A DNA stretch of 64,000 bases from Tetraselmis striata (Eukaryota; Chlorophyta; Chlorodendrophyceae; Chlorodendrales; Chlorodendraceae), in NCBI GenBank assembly GCA_006384855.1, contig VCJN01002655.1, positions 1 to 64,000 on the forward strand, given 5' to 3'. The translations under genes and the position numbers were made by a program. The notes under the pieces were generated by a model. The model was given only the letters and a program-made list of their open reading frames with translations. It was not told where the DNA came from and searched no databases. Numbering within the stretch: position 1 is the first letter of the stretch; every line of letters begins with the position of its first letter. Below are positions 32,279 through 43,434 of this stretch, piece after piece.

Positions 32279-33640
32279 TTACTTCTTTGCCACCCCGCGA
32301 GTTTGGCGCTGGTATGTTGGCCTGGCACGGCCAAGATCCCGCAGGTGCTGTGTGAGGCGGTCACGCATCGATGTCTTGGGATGCTTTCGCATAGACCTTG
32401 GGGCAACGGTGACCTGGTCCTGCCTCAGGGGTTTCAAGCGGTCCCCAATCATAATGTCTCTTGACAGCGGGGCAGAAAAGGGCATGTTGTCATCTACCCC
32501 CATGTTATGCAAATGAATGCAGGCATTCACCACAGCAGTGTTGTGCTCCATTGTGCCGGTCATAGCCCGGCGCAGGATGCCAAACTTCGCCGCCAGGAGT
32601 CCAAAAGCGCACTCGATGTTGATGCGGATGCGGCTCTGGTAGAAGTTGAAGTTGTCCAGGTAGACGCCGTCCTTGCCTGCCCTCCTGATTGCGCTTGTAG
32701 AGTGAGGAGTGATGAGGTAGTCGGAGCAGACATATGCATCGTCCCCAGCAATCCAAAACCCATCGGGTAAGCCCTTGCCATCCAATGCCCGACCCAGAGG
32801 GGACATCTTCCATGCCAAGCTGTCGTGCGTGCTGCCAGCAGTAGAAAGGTCATAGTAGATAATCCTGCGGTGAGCGTCAGCTACTGCCTGCAAGTTGATA
32901 CTAAAGAATTTTTTCCTATTCCGGTAGTGCTTCACATTCTTTACCTTCTTGGCGTTGGGCTGCCCAATGTGCACTGCCATCCCGTCCAACGCCCCTATGC
33001 ACCCAGGGAGAGTGTTCCCGCTGCGCTGGGTCATTTCGTCAGCAAGACGTTGTAAGTCTTCTTGGTTAAAGGGTCGGAAAGGAGTTTTGCAGCGGTTGTT
33101 GATGGCCTCCACTACCGGCCAAATGCAGGTGGAGTACACAGTTGTTGTACCGACACCGTAAAGGTCCTCGGCGTCGGCGAAGTTGCTGCCCGCCAGCCAC
33201 CTCAGCGTCACGGCAAGTTTGCACTCCGGCGGCACTGGGGAGCCCGAGGAGTTCCGGGCCTTACGCTGGCCGAGGTCGTCCAGCTCCAGGTCCGGTCGCA
33301 GCACGTCAAGCAAGCTCCAGAACCGCTTCCTGGTGAGCTTGAAACGGCGCCGAAACACGCCGTCCGAGTACTGCGACAGCCGGCGCAGTGCCTGATCCCT
33401 GTCGCGCTTCTCGTTGCCTGCACGGTTCGGATGGCGTGCGCCCGCGTTGCCATGGGGCGTGGCCCCGTTGTCCTCCTCATCGGTGTACGTTTCGTCTGTA
33501 TGCGGTGTGTCCATGTCTATGTCCAGTGCGGCCCCGGCAACGGCCAGCATCCGAGGAAACGCGTTGCCCTCCGACTGCGCGTTGCCGTAGGTAAGTGCAA
33601 GCCCTCCAACTTCGTCTACGGCAAAGTTGGGACGCTCCAT
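32279..33640 (-). CDS. PIF/Harbinger transposase (DDE_Tnp_4)
   Basis: This is an intact 453-residue ORF whose ATG lies inside the right terminal inverted repeat. An acidic N-terminal region is followed by a helix-turn-helix-like segment (about 150-170, NFADAEDLYGVGTTTVY) and the DDE core: D219 in GALDG, D273 in GSTHDS and E343 in NIECAFG, with GDDAYV between them. These match the catalytic D-D-E of HARBI1-type nucleases. The length is slightly above that of typical Harbinger transposases. The gene converges on the accessory gene and its reading frame is undamaged, so the element may have been active until the LINE insertion split its left end. Confidence 0.92.
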   Translation of the reverse strand: MERPNFAVDEVGGLALTYGNAQSEGNAFPRMLAVAGAALDIDMDTPHTDETYTDEEDNGATPHGNAGARHPNRAGNEKRDRDQALRRLSQYSDGVFRRRFKLTRKRFWSLLDVLRPDLELDDLGQRKARNSSGSPVPPECKLAVTLRWLAGSNFADAEDLYGVGTTTVYSTCIWPVVEAINNRCKTPFRPFNQEDLQRLADEMTQRSGNTLPGCIGALDGMAVHIGQPNAKKVKNVKHYRNRKKFFSINLQAVADAHRRIIYYDLSTAGSTHDSLAWKMSPLGRALDGKGLPDGFWIAGDDAYVCSDYLITPHSTSAIRRAGKDGVYLDNFNFYQSRIRINIECAFGLLAAKFGILRRAMTGTMEHNTAVVNACIHLHNMGVDDNMPFSAPLSRDIMIGDRLKPLRQDQVTVAPRSMRKHPKTSMRDRLTQHLRDLGRARPTYQRQTRGVAKK

Positions 33641-33911
33641 GACTGTCCAATAATGTGGATGGGCGGGAGGGACGGGGCGAGAGACACGAGGGAAAAGATG
33701 GTGTTTGCGGGCTCGATGGCGGCGGCGGAACTAGAAGCGGCGGCCGATTTCTTTCGATATCTGATGACAGACCAACGAATCTTGATGTTTGTCCGTATGA
33801 ATCACATCTCTTGTCATGCGTTAGCGTTGTCGACGTGGCAGCCCGCGGTGCGCGAACGGTAGATGATGACAAGGATTATCTGATGACGCGATGTCCGTAT
33901 GATATGCCTCT
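33631..33911 (-). repeat. Right Harbinger inverted repeat
   Basis: This is the uninterrupted copy of the terminal inverted repeat, about 281 bp. It includes the transposase start codon at 33640-33638. Confidence 0.88.
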
Positions 33912-34679
33912 AAACTAGCAGTTTCATGAAGGTGCTGGTAAGTCGCAACCGGCAACCTGTACCGGCAGGATACTGGTAGAAGGTTTATTTACATGAGCTA
34001 GCGCAGCAGAAGGAGATATCGGTAGAAGGTACTTAGTACGGGTAGTGGCGACCTAAGGACTGGTGGATAACGAAAAGGGCAGTAACAAATCCACCTACTA
34101 GAAAAGTAGTACTATAAAATCAACACAGCAAGCCGCCTAAAAGCGGCCCGCATCCTAAGGACTGGGACAGGGTAGTCGCTACAGGGTACAGGGGAGGTTC
34201 ACTTAAGAATGTACTTTTACTTGTGCCAGACTTTTTGACGCCGATACCTAACAGAATGAAGTCGGACAAGTTGCGCTTGAAAGCCCACCTGCAAAGGCAA
34301 CTTTTGTCCGTTGGGATTCTCGAGTTTGGTCCCCATTCGTTCTCAGGAAAAAGGCAAAGACCACCCCCTTTTGCGGTTATTAATCGGCGATGTCGCTTTA
34401 ATTACAAATAATAATACGAATACTGTTCGATATAATGTAAATTCCGGAAAAAACATTTCCGCAGCGCGCGTCGCCGCGCAGCTCGGCGGGTCGGACCAGC
34501 CCAGGATGGCGCATTCACCACGTCGTGCACGCAGCCCAGAGCTGTGCAGTCAGTCACCCAATACCCAGCCGCTGTACGTCGGTGCCTCAGCTGCGCTGTC
34601 TCGGCGATCGAGGGCGGCTTGGGTGCTCCGGACGGCAGTCCGCGCGGGCGCGCCCGTGTGTGGGATGTCGATGTCCAAG
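33912..34679. other. Gene-free stretch with dispersed-repeat fragments
   Basis: 33990-34022 is an inverted relative of the 3' end of the LINE at 29768-29802 (CGATATCxCCTTCTGCTG, TAGCTCATGTAA). 34066-34155 shares GGGCAGTAACAAATCCACCTACTA and AAAATCAACACAGCAAG with 58314-58360 and 58631-58712. No gene is supported. Confidence 0.6.
34066..34155 (+). repeat. Dispersed repeat family R1, copy 1
   Basis: It contains AAAGGGCAGTAACAAATCC, AAATCAACACAGCAAG and a GCCGCCTAAAAGCGGC hairpin. Related copies lie at 58314-58360 and 58631-58712. Confidence 0.65.
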
Positions 34680-36060
34680 GTGCGCATCAAGAAACCCGTG
34701 GTGCATCGTGCAACGACGAGCCTTCGAGTGTTTCTTTATCCTTGCCACCTGCTCGAGCCCCACCTCGCAGTACTCGTAGGCGTTCCTTTAGTCTCGTGCC
34801 TTCCTTGCAAACTTGCGGCATCTCTCAAACGTGAGGTAGTCGGTGTCCATAACTCGAAGGATGTTGATGTGCATGTTCTTCACCTTGCAGTCATTGATCT
34901 TGCGGAATAGCAGCTTGGCAGCTCCCCAGGCGTACTCCACGCTCTTGCCAGCAAGCTCAGGGTGATCTTTCGGGCTCATGAGAAGAATGTGCCCTCGGCT
35001 GTTGACTAGCTCCTCCAACGCAGACTTCTCCGACTTGAAGTCTTCAAGGTTGGCTAGCACCTTGTGAGCGCTCTCAAGCTATATGCCAATTTCCCACAGA
35101 CCGCGCTCCCACAGAACTTGCTTGGTTCCCTTGTTCTTGCCCACATATCCAGGCTGTGTCACCACTACCTCGCCCTTGGAGTTAGTGCCGGTGATGTCAT
35201 ATGGCGGGGATCGGGGTGGTACCTAGGAGGTGGAGAAGGCGGAGCACCTGACTGATGCTCTGGGAAAACGAAGTGTTTGACAGTGATAGCACAGACGCGG
35301 CAATCGTGGTGAGTGACAGTGCCATCAGGGCCTGCATACAATTGAGTGTCACGTTAGTCAGCAGTTTTCATGTGAAGGATTGTGCTTTGCACGTTTGCTC
35401 GAATCAACATATATATACATGCAGCAACACAATAACGCAATGGACAGCGCACTTCTGTCATCATCGCAGGCTGACTGCAAACGCAATCATTCGTCACCCA
35501 GGACCCTTCTCCAGGACGAATGGGATTCTTCTTGCCGCCCCAGTTCAAGTTAATGTTGGTGACACACAGCGCTCCCACCCTTAATTATGCATGGCCCTGG
35601 CTGTGATCAACCTCGATGCAAATTTGAAACTCGGGGAAGAGTACCTCGTAGCAATCCATCATTGCCTCCACTTGCTCAGCGAAGCTAACGTATGTCCACC
35701 ACACACATGTGCTGTACCGCAGGTACATGAGCCCTGGACTCGCCTCCAAAGGCGGCCGTGGCGGGAGCTGCTCAGCAAACAGGCATTGATCTTTTGTAGT
35801 GCAGCAGCTGGGAGCTTGAGCCCCCACCCAAGTAACTCGTCAGTGAAAGCTGAAGCCATCTCGCCAGTGCCCTTGCCCTTCTTGTAGAGCGGCATCATGT
35901 CGTTCACTACCCAAATACGCTTGGACCTTGCAAACGCCTTGAAAGCGCTCTCGCCCTGCCCGCTTCTGAGCAGTGGCATGTTGCACCTGCAGCCGTCAAC
36001 CCCGGTGTGGTTGGTGGAGTGAGCAAGAAACCGCCAGTCGGAGACTGAAATACCTTCAGT
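34680..36060 (-). pseudogene. Decayed DDE transposase (KGKG/GGKQP-type, eukaryotic)
   Basis: Minus-strand fragments appear in the expected order. They are IWVVNDMMPLYKKGKGTGEM (about 35900), QVEAMMDCYEVLFPEFQI and DHSQGHA (about 35600-35690), TNINLNWGGKKNPIRPGEG (about 35500-35560), KGTKQVLWERGLWE (about 35100), and SALEELVNSRGHILLMSPKDH ... EYAWGAAK ... KFARKAR (34788-35030). This resembles a DDE endonuclease-type transposase common in fungi and protists, where these blocks read WVN..M..KKGKG, DNS..H, MN..PGGKQP and E..WGAAK. An in-frame TAG at about 35083, a frameshift near 34788 and frame changes between blocks make it a pseudogene. The assignment rests on remembered family motifs. Confidence 0.6.
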
Positions 36061-37393
36061 ATTGTTCTAGCAGCTGCACCGGTTTGGCATGTAATGATGT
36101 GATGTCATTTGGAATATAAGCAAAAGCTGCTTGCATGCTGTCTACATTATTATCGACATTGATGCACGATGCGAATGTACGGATGTGGAGGGTGTGCATA
36201 TCATCTGCAGATTCGCACGTCCGAGGTTGGATGAAATGCTATTGACCCCCCTGGGAGGATATGGTATTTTATCCGAAGCTGCGGTGCAGCACCTCTCCTC
36301 CGTTAGCTTAGGTTCAAAAAACAATAGGCATAACCGCTGGTGGAAACCATATGACCAGTTGAGGTTGAAACTCGCCTGTACATATTGCGGAATTTGTCTA
36401 AGGTGAGTGCCTGGAGTTTGCCGGGCTTGCACACAACCCGCTTGGGCACCACATGCAATAATTCCCTGGCAGCCGCTTCCTTGCACGGATTTGCCAATGT
36501 CCATCCAGCGTGTGACGGCGCGCGATGCTGACGTTTCTGGCTGTGGGAAGTATAGAGCTGTAGCAGCGCATGTTATCTCAGCAGCAGCAACAACTTGGGG
36601 GGGGGGGGGGGGGAGGGGGGGGGGCTTCGTAAGGTACGCGCGCTGCATATAAATTCGCAAAACACGCGGCTGGCATTTTCGGCAAATTATCGCAGTATAT
36701 TACAGCAGTTTCAAAATTCTGTAGCCCTAATAAAACCCTTGTTTATCAGAATGACATCCTGGGTTTTTCTCGCGCCACTTTTTGGCCATTGTGCATATGG
36801 CGTGGGGATATAACAAAGCACCCTGTGGGCATGGCCAGACATTTTGGTCCATCCCAAAAAACTAGGGTTTCAGAACAATACATCAAACCCTAGAGATTTT
36901 GAAAACCCTATCTCACAACTTCTAGGGCTTTTTGTTTTGGACCAAAAAGGTACATGAGGAGCTTGAAAAATCTTGCAACATGGTCTGATCAGTTTTGAAT
37001 TTGACCCAAAAACGGCGCGAGAACAACCTGGAACAAGTAAAAGTACATTCTTCAATGAACCTCCCCTGTAGCCGGCGGCACGGCGAGCAGCAGCAGCACG
37101 CGCCGACCGTGCGCCCTTTATTTTTTGACGTGTACAGTATCGTCGTCAGTCGTCGTCGTTGACAACCTCCCGCATGGGCTTAGACGGCATTCGCAGTCAA
37201 GGCCTGGGGAAAAGGGCAGCGCGTGCGGGGCAACAGCGCAGCTTCTTCCGCTAGGGACATCTGCAATACCGGGCATGGGGACAAGCTCAGCACCCTGGCG
37301 TGCTACTCTGGCAAGGGACCGCCCCGTTACACGTTGCCCCGCCGGCGCTTCTCTCAAGTCTGGCATCAGTCAGCAGCGACTGAGAGAATAAAT
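36061..37393. other. Gene-free stretch with a G run and telomere-like motifs
   Basis: A G-rich run lies at about 36598-36624. 36858-36935 holds CTAGGGTTT and AAACCCTAG in both orientations. No convincing exon is seen; the end is probably the promoter of the next gene. Confidence 0.45.
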
Positions 37394-40300
37394 ATGAATT
37401 CGAGGCGGCGCCTCGACTCGCCCTGTTGTGACCGCGTAGCGATGCCTCACGGTGCAACAGCCAGCCCCATCAAAGGGGCTGGATACTTGAGCAGGGATAG
37501 CTCCGCGCTAGCAGACCAGGATCCCTCGATGATGACGCCCAGCGACGCGTCCGTCCAGCCTCGGAGCGCACGCGCTCGAAGGCCTCACTCGAGCGAGCTC
37601 ACTCACCGCACCCACCGAGCCTCCTCCTCAGGCAGGCGGAGCAGCCAGGCGCCGGAGCAGGCGGGCAGGCGAGCTGCACCCACGCACGGCAGCTCTCACA
37701 GCGCCCAGGCGGCCCGTCCCGCAACGCCGCCGTTGGGGGCCGCAACCACGCAGCACGCGGCTGCGGCCGCGGGATCCTCCCAGCACGCGCGCATAAGCAG
37801 CCGGAAAGCGGAGTTCCTGCGCGAGATGGGCCTCCTACCAGGCACGGGCGGCCGCTCAAACTCAGCCGGAGGGTCGCAGCGGGATCGCAGGGGCTCCCTC
37901 GCGGGGCTGCTTGCGCCACCGCCGAGCACAGCGCTCCGTGGCCGTGACACTACTGGCTCGCGGCAGCAGCAGCAGAGCGGGGACACGCGGCCTGCCAGGT
38001 GCGTTGCGCCGTTATGGGCTCGCTGACTTGCGTCAAGCGGGACAGGGAGCACTGCCTATGTGTCGGAGCTCCGAGTACAGTCAACTCTTCCGGTATGGGT
38101 TAAACGATTGCAGAAAATATAAAATAGACTGTATTTCCATGGGCGCCATGTCGGTGCACGATGACTGCGGTCCTCCCAATGCCGGCATTGAAACGCAAGA
38201 CTCAATGCTTGCAAAGAGCAGGGGAGAGGGAGGGAGGGGATGATTCGTGAGTTTTCGTCTGCCAAGTATAGCCTGTGCCCGGCCTTCCCTTGCCCGCATG
38301 GGTAATGCCCGCCATGTTGGCACCATCGTCCACATTGCCCACCATGACATGACAGCCACTGCCACCGCACCGGCACAGAGCCCCCCACAGGGAGGCATCG
38401 CCACGTGGACGGCAGAGTGTCGCGGAGCGCAATAGGCAAGTGTCTGCAGGACCGGCATCAGCCGCAGCGAGATCGACGCCGCGTTCATCCCTGCCAACTA
38501 AACATGGCGGCGCCTCGCGATCGCCGCACAGGCGAAACCCGAGAGCCCCGGGTACCCCCGTCTCCCAATCACCCCGTTCCCATCTCTACACCTCCGAGCC
38601 GTTCAATCATCATCTGCCCAATGCGGCCCTCGCATCGGCCTCATTCATCTGGCCGCCGCCATGCGCCTTAGCAGGTCCGGCCCCCGCGCCGGAGCCTCGT
38701 GCCAGGCGCCACGTGCGCTCAACGAGCGTGCTGTCCCGAGCCACCGCCAGCCGCGCAGACGGGCTGAAGGTGTCGGTGGCCGGAATGCTGGCGGTGCTGG
38801 TCAACACGGACTCCAGCTACCCGCTGAAGCTGCAGGTGGGTAGCGGCCCTGCCCGGCCGCCCCAGATTGCATGCTCTGTCGCGCTGCGCGGCGTGCGCTC
38901 TCTTTGAGAGTTCCGGGCTATTCGGCGCTGATGATGCATGGTGGTGTGATGTGTTGCACAGGCTGTGCATGGCCTCAACGGGGCGCTGATGGAGGCCAAG
39001 TCGCTCGCAGAGGCGGAGAGGCTGGGCTCCATGGCGGCGGCGCCAAAGGTTCTGCAAGCCGTTTTGGACATGGTGTGCCGCGCTGCCCGGCCTATGTGCA
39101 GCTGCTGTGCGCCCTCATTGAACACCTCCCTGGGAGTAACTGCAATCACTGTTATTCCTTATCTACAAATAAATACATATCTCAAATGCTTGGTGATTCT
39201 TTCATCAGCCAGGCTGCTGCTGGGCGAGTGCAAAGGTGCTCTGCGGCATGACATTTATAATCACTAGGAGGTTGGCGAATGCGCCGCTGCTGCACAGCCC
39301 GGACTAAGCATTTAGCTCGGATTATACATTTGACCACGAGCAGACGCATTGAGCTTCTGGTTACCTGCAGGTCACAAGCGGGCAGCCGCATGCGTATATC
39401 GCCATCAATGCGCTCCATTCCCTGGCATTCTGCGGGCGCACAAGCGGCCTCATGGTGAGATCAAACCCGCACGGCAGCTACGACATATAGCGATCTCTGT
39501 CTGCCACATGCCGATTACAAACACATTGATGAGCTATCGTCCTCCGTCTATTCCATCGCCTGCATTCCGGCCGGTGCTCCACATGCTGCCCCAGTGGGCA
39601 TATTGTCGCAAGTTGCTCCCTGTGCATGCCTAGCTTCTCTCACGGCGGTGCCTTGACCCGCTGGGCCTTGCCGCGCCGCATCTCGCCCGCGTGCTAGGTG
39701 ACGTCCGGGACGATGGAGGTGCTGCTGGGCCTGCTGCGCGCAGGGGGCGGCCTGGAGAGGGAGCTGCTGCACGCCACGCTGTCCTTCCTCGTCACGCTGG
39801 CAACCACGGCCGAAGGTGGGCGAGCATGCCGTCATTATTGCCAATGCCGAGGCCAAAATCAACACCACGAGCTCATGAAGCGGCAAAGATGCAAGCTGCC
39901 CCATTCAGGCACCCGCAGCTGGCCAGTAGGGGGGTGGCTGAGAGGTCGCATTGCCAGCTGAAAGTGTGTGTGTGTGTGCGTGCTTGTGTGGGTTGTCAAC
40001 AGGGGCCGCCCGCGCGGGGCAGCTGGCAGCGATGCGGCCGGTCATGAAGAAGCTGTTGGCGGTGCCGGATGGCCGAACGCGCCGCTTGGCACATCAGCTC
40101 CTCAGCGTGCTTTTGGGCAACCCAAAGGTGCGCATGCGCTCGATCAGACGCGTACCGGGCCAGGTGCGGCTCGAGAACCGCCGGGGTTCGGCAGTCCAGA
40201 CAGCGCAGCGCTATCACTAAATCATCCTGGTTAGCCCCCACGCGCGGCGGCTGGCTGTTTGTGCCGTGGCCTGGCTAATGCCCCGCAACCCCCTCGCATG

Positions 40301-40570
40301 TGCCTCAGGGTGCGCACGCCTGGGCCTCCCTCCCCTGGGTGCTTCCGACTTTGGAGCAACACCTCAACTCCGAGACCGATGAAGGGCAACGGCGCGCCGT
40401 CAGGTGCGGCGCGGGCCTGGGCGTTGGAGTGGCATGAAGTGACTGACACTCGCTGAGCGCGCTGTGTTGCGCTGGGTGCCGGTATGCCCTCCTACGCGCT
40501 GACCAGGTGCCTGTCTTTTTGGCGCAGGGACACGATGGGCCAAATACAAACGGCCGGCCCTGCCCCATGA
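37394..40570 (+). CDS. Unrecognised protein with armadillo-like helical repeats
   Basis: Exons are 37394-37998, 38706-38835, 38962-39072, 39371-39454, 39698-39815, 40003-40127, 40309-40403 and 40528-40570 (TGA), 1311 nt and 436 residues with matching phases at every junction. ATG 37394 was chosen; 37442 is also possible. The first 190 residues are Ser/Arg/Ala-rich and likely disordered, followed by a short conserved-looking block (RKAEFLREMGLLPG). The rest is a chain of amphipathic helices rich in Leu and Ala (VSVAGMLAVLV, IAINALHSLAFCG, MEVLLGLLRAGGG, LLHATLSFLVTLATTAEG), which resembles ARM/HEAT repeats. I do not recognise the family. The last exon is the weakest part of the model. Confidence 0.7.
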
Positions 40571-41256
40571 CACTGACACGGCGGGGCGTCCACGGCTGCG
40601 AGGCGGGGGAACCCCAAAATTTGCCCCGCGAATTGTGTTGTTTTTTCACGTCATGCCGTGGCGGTGATGCCGGACTGGGTGTCCCTCCTGGGCGAAACCC
40701 AAGCGTGCTGAATGAGACACGCGGTCTCTGTCCTGTGCTCCGGATATGAGACACATCCAGCAGTATGTGTCCACCAGGAGCGGCTCTGTACAGTACTATA
40801 CATCCAGATGCTGTGTTTATTTATGATAGATGCTCGATTGTACATTTACTGTGCTCGTACTGGTAGTAACCAAACGCGAGCACTTACATATTTATACATT
40901 ATCGCGACATGCCACCGGAAAATGGACGGCTCGCTGGTTGCAATGTCTTGTGCCCCCACCTGCCATGATGCCCCATTAGCACGCCCACGGAGCAGCAGCA
41001 CGCCGCCTGCTGCCACCTCACTGCCATGCATACCTGTGCCGCTTCAAGCACAATCTAGCAGGAATGTGGGAACTTCGAAGCATATCAGCGGCATCGGCGG
41101 TGCATTTGCTTACCATGCAAGATGGTCCTTTTCTGTGTTGGAATGGGTGAATGTATTCACCGCGCGCTCCGCACATTCCCTTCCCAAACCTCTCCATTTC
41201 AAAAAGGAAGCACATCACCACACGAGTTGGGTGCCTGTCGACTGGATGGCAGGCGT
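40571..41256. other. Intergenic region between convergent genes
   Basis: I see no gene here. It should contain the 3' UTRs of both neighbours. Confidence 0.45.
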
Positions 41257-41959
41257 CTACTCCAGGGACTGCCAGGCTGCATCGGCGAGTTCTTGGTTCC
41301 TGGCACGCAGCTCCTCCTGCAGCTGACGACGCTCGTACTCCTGCTGCACCTCCTTGGACACGCGCTGCCTGCGCTCCCTGCGCAACGGTGCTCAGCATCG
41401 CAGCGCATGTCACCACCAGCCCGACACCGCTACTGCTGCCAGTCATGTCTTCGGGTCGAAAAAGACAGGCAGCCACTACAGCGAAGTGACCACGTGACAG
41501 CTCACGAAAAGACCAGCACTCACTCGGTGGTTTCGTCCGCCGGCGGCTGCCGAGGCGCATCATTCGTACTCTTGCGCAGCCGCCTCCGCCGGGGCCACGC
41601 CAGCTCCGGCGCCAGCTCACCGCCTGCTGTTCCCACCATAGCGAGACAATCGCTCTACTGACGGATCCCCACCGCCGCTGCCCCTTGCGGACACTCGCAG
41701 TCGCTCGCTGCAGGCGTAACAACTCACCGGCGGGGTCACACGAGTCGACAGCGCCAAAGCACAGCGGCACCGACGCGAGTTCCAACGCCAGGACGGCCCG
41801 CCGGTGCAGCGCCGCGGACTGGAAGCCTCCGCCGCTCGGAGCGATATTCCTGGCGGGGCGTGAGGCCGGCGGCCTCGGGTGCGCCGCTCCTCTCGGGACC
41901 CGCGCCTGCTTCCGGAGTGTTAAGTCGGTCTTCTGGAGGCGAGCTGCGCATCGCCACAT
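41257..41959 (-). CDS. Small protein with possible organelle leader, function unknown
   Basis: Exons 41959-41728, 41623-41524 and 41377-41257 (TAG) give 453 nt, 150 residues, with fitting phases. The N terminus (MWRCAARLQKTDLTLRKQAR) is rich in Arg, Ala and Ser and lacks acidic residues up to about 50, like a plastid or mitochondrial presequence. A hydrophobic stretch (RRAVLALELASVPLCFGAV) follows, which could be a membrane or lumen-targeting segment after an Arg pair. The C-terminal half is basic (PRRRRLRK) and ends in a long charged helix rich in Arg, Glu and Gln (ERRQRVSKEVQQEYERRQLQ). A shorter product could start at ATG 41639, within the first intron of this model. No family was recognised. 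Confidence 0.6.
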
Positions 41960-43164
41960 GCTGCCTATCGCTGCCTAATAGCGACTATCACCTTCCGTAT
42001 CGACCCTGACGATTGCAGCGCTGACCGCGCAATATTTCCTCGGCAGGCGGGGTGAAAAGAGTACGGCCCTGACTAGGCTTGCATCTGGGGCAAAGCGTCC
42101 GTCAACGCAACGGATTTCTACGACTGTACTAGCTGTGCCAAGCGGGCGGAAGTGACGCTGAAGTGGGACCGGATGAGAAACGTCGCACCGCGTGCGTGCT
42201 TGTAGGGCCGCGGCGTTCGGCGTGCCTGCCCGCTCGGTAGGACCGGTACCATACCCGTAGGGCGGGTACGAGCGCCCGCTGCTTATGCTCCGAAACCAGC
42301 AGACACCAAGGATGATGTGCTGAGCGCCACCGAAGCTTCGACCCGTAATACCCGCTAAATACCGTAGCCCTACATATATAGCCCGTAGTACCAGGATTGC
42401 TCGCAAAAAAACTAAAATACCGCTCGTTGAATTATATATATATATGCTTTTGCGGATGTCCGGGCACGTTAAGGCCGCATGTTTCGGGCTACAACCGTAA
42501 CGATTATAGATCGGAACGTAACGTCCATTGCAACATGTGGCCACATCATGCGCGTGAATAAACTGTACGGCACGTGCGCGTCTCAATACCCAAGACGCGG
42601 TGGCGTGGGAGTGTGCTGGGTTTACTCGCACACGGATCACTCATACTTGGCACATGTCCTCTCAAGCGATGCGCACGCCCGATCCCCCATTAGTATAGCA
42701 TTATTTCCACCAACGAAAATGTGATGCATTGCAAATGCTGCACGCCAATAATTATAGTGCCACTCGGCTTGCGGTGATGTGCGATGGGCATGTAGCCACG
42801 CACTATCATACAAAAGCTCCGCCCTACGGCGAGAAGGCCGAGAAGACCTGTTCATGCTGCGCGCGTGCGATGAGTACGGCAACAGTTTTCCTGTGATGAT
42901 TTGCTCATATATAAAAACACGAAGTATTAATGTCTGGATTTTTTCAAGTAAGTAGCGGAATCCGTATACATCGGGCTAATACCCTGAATATTGTTCCATA
43001 CCCGGATTAATCTAGTGTAATTCAATGCCTTACACCCATGGTAGACAGTCACCAAGTGTGGCGTCGTGATATGCTTACGGGGGTAGCAATATTACGTCCT
43101 AAATATGGCTAGATATACATTCACACGGATGGTACAAGATGTGATTTTGAAGCGCTAGCGCCCC

Positions 43165-43434
43165 TCGCTCTGCTTTTGCTTACGTTTAAGTGCGGGTAGG
43201 AACGGCTACCACAAGCTCGGCAATATCGTCGGATTTAGCGCGCAATCAGAGCATTTCTCCCAAGCCGTACTACCCTTATTGGCAACATATGCATGCACTC
43301 GCTATGCTTTTGCATACGTGATAATAATCTGTGCGGTTGGGAACGGCTACAACGCGTGGCGACAGTGTCGGGTTTAGCGCGCCATAACATTATTTCTCCC
43401 TCGCCTTGCCAGCCTTTGCAACATATTCATGCAC
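43165..43434 (+). repeat. Tandem duplication, two units of about 135 bp
   Basis: Units 43165-43298 and 43299-43434 share TGCTTTTGC, GGAACGGCTAC, TTTAGCGCGC, ATTTCTCCC and GCAACATAT in the same order, with many point differences. Confidence 0.75.

Larger units (their letters stand above)
25226..33911. mobile_element. PIF/Harbinger DNA transposon interrupted by a LINE
   Basis: The ends are inverted repeats: 25226-25348 matches the complement of 33789-33911 over 123 bp with no mismatch that I can see. The inverted repeat continues after the inserted LINE: 29822 to about 29975 pairs with about 33631-33788 with roughly ten differences. The full terminal repeat is therefore about 280 bp and the element without the LINE about 4.2 kb. 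It encodes a DDE_4/Harbinger transposase on the minus strand and a second, spliced protein on the plus strand, converging 80 bp apart. The expected 3-bp target duplication is not clear: the left flank is CAA and the right flank TAA. Confidence 0.85.

Noticed and set aside
25226-33911. A single giant inverted-repeat element encoding both RT and a DDE transposase
   Set aside because: The 14-bp direct repeat flanking 25349-29807 and the continuous terminal repeat once it is removed show that the RT part is a separate, later insertion.
41975-42640. 221-codon minus-strand ORF
   Set aside because: It has no recognisable domain, its composition changes along its length, it crosses a TATA microsatellite, and it shows no splice or start context.
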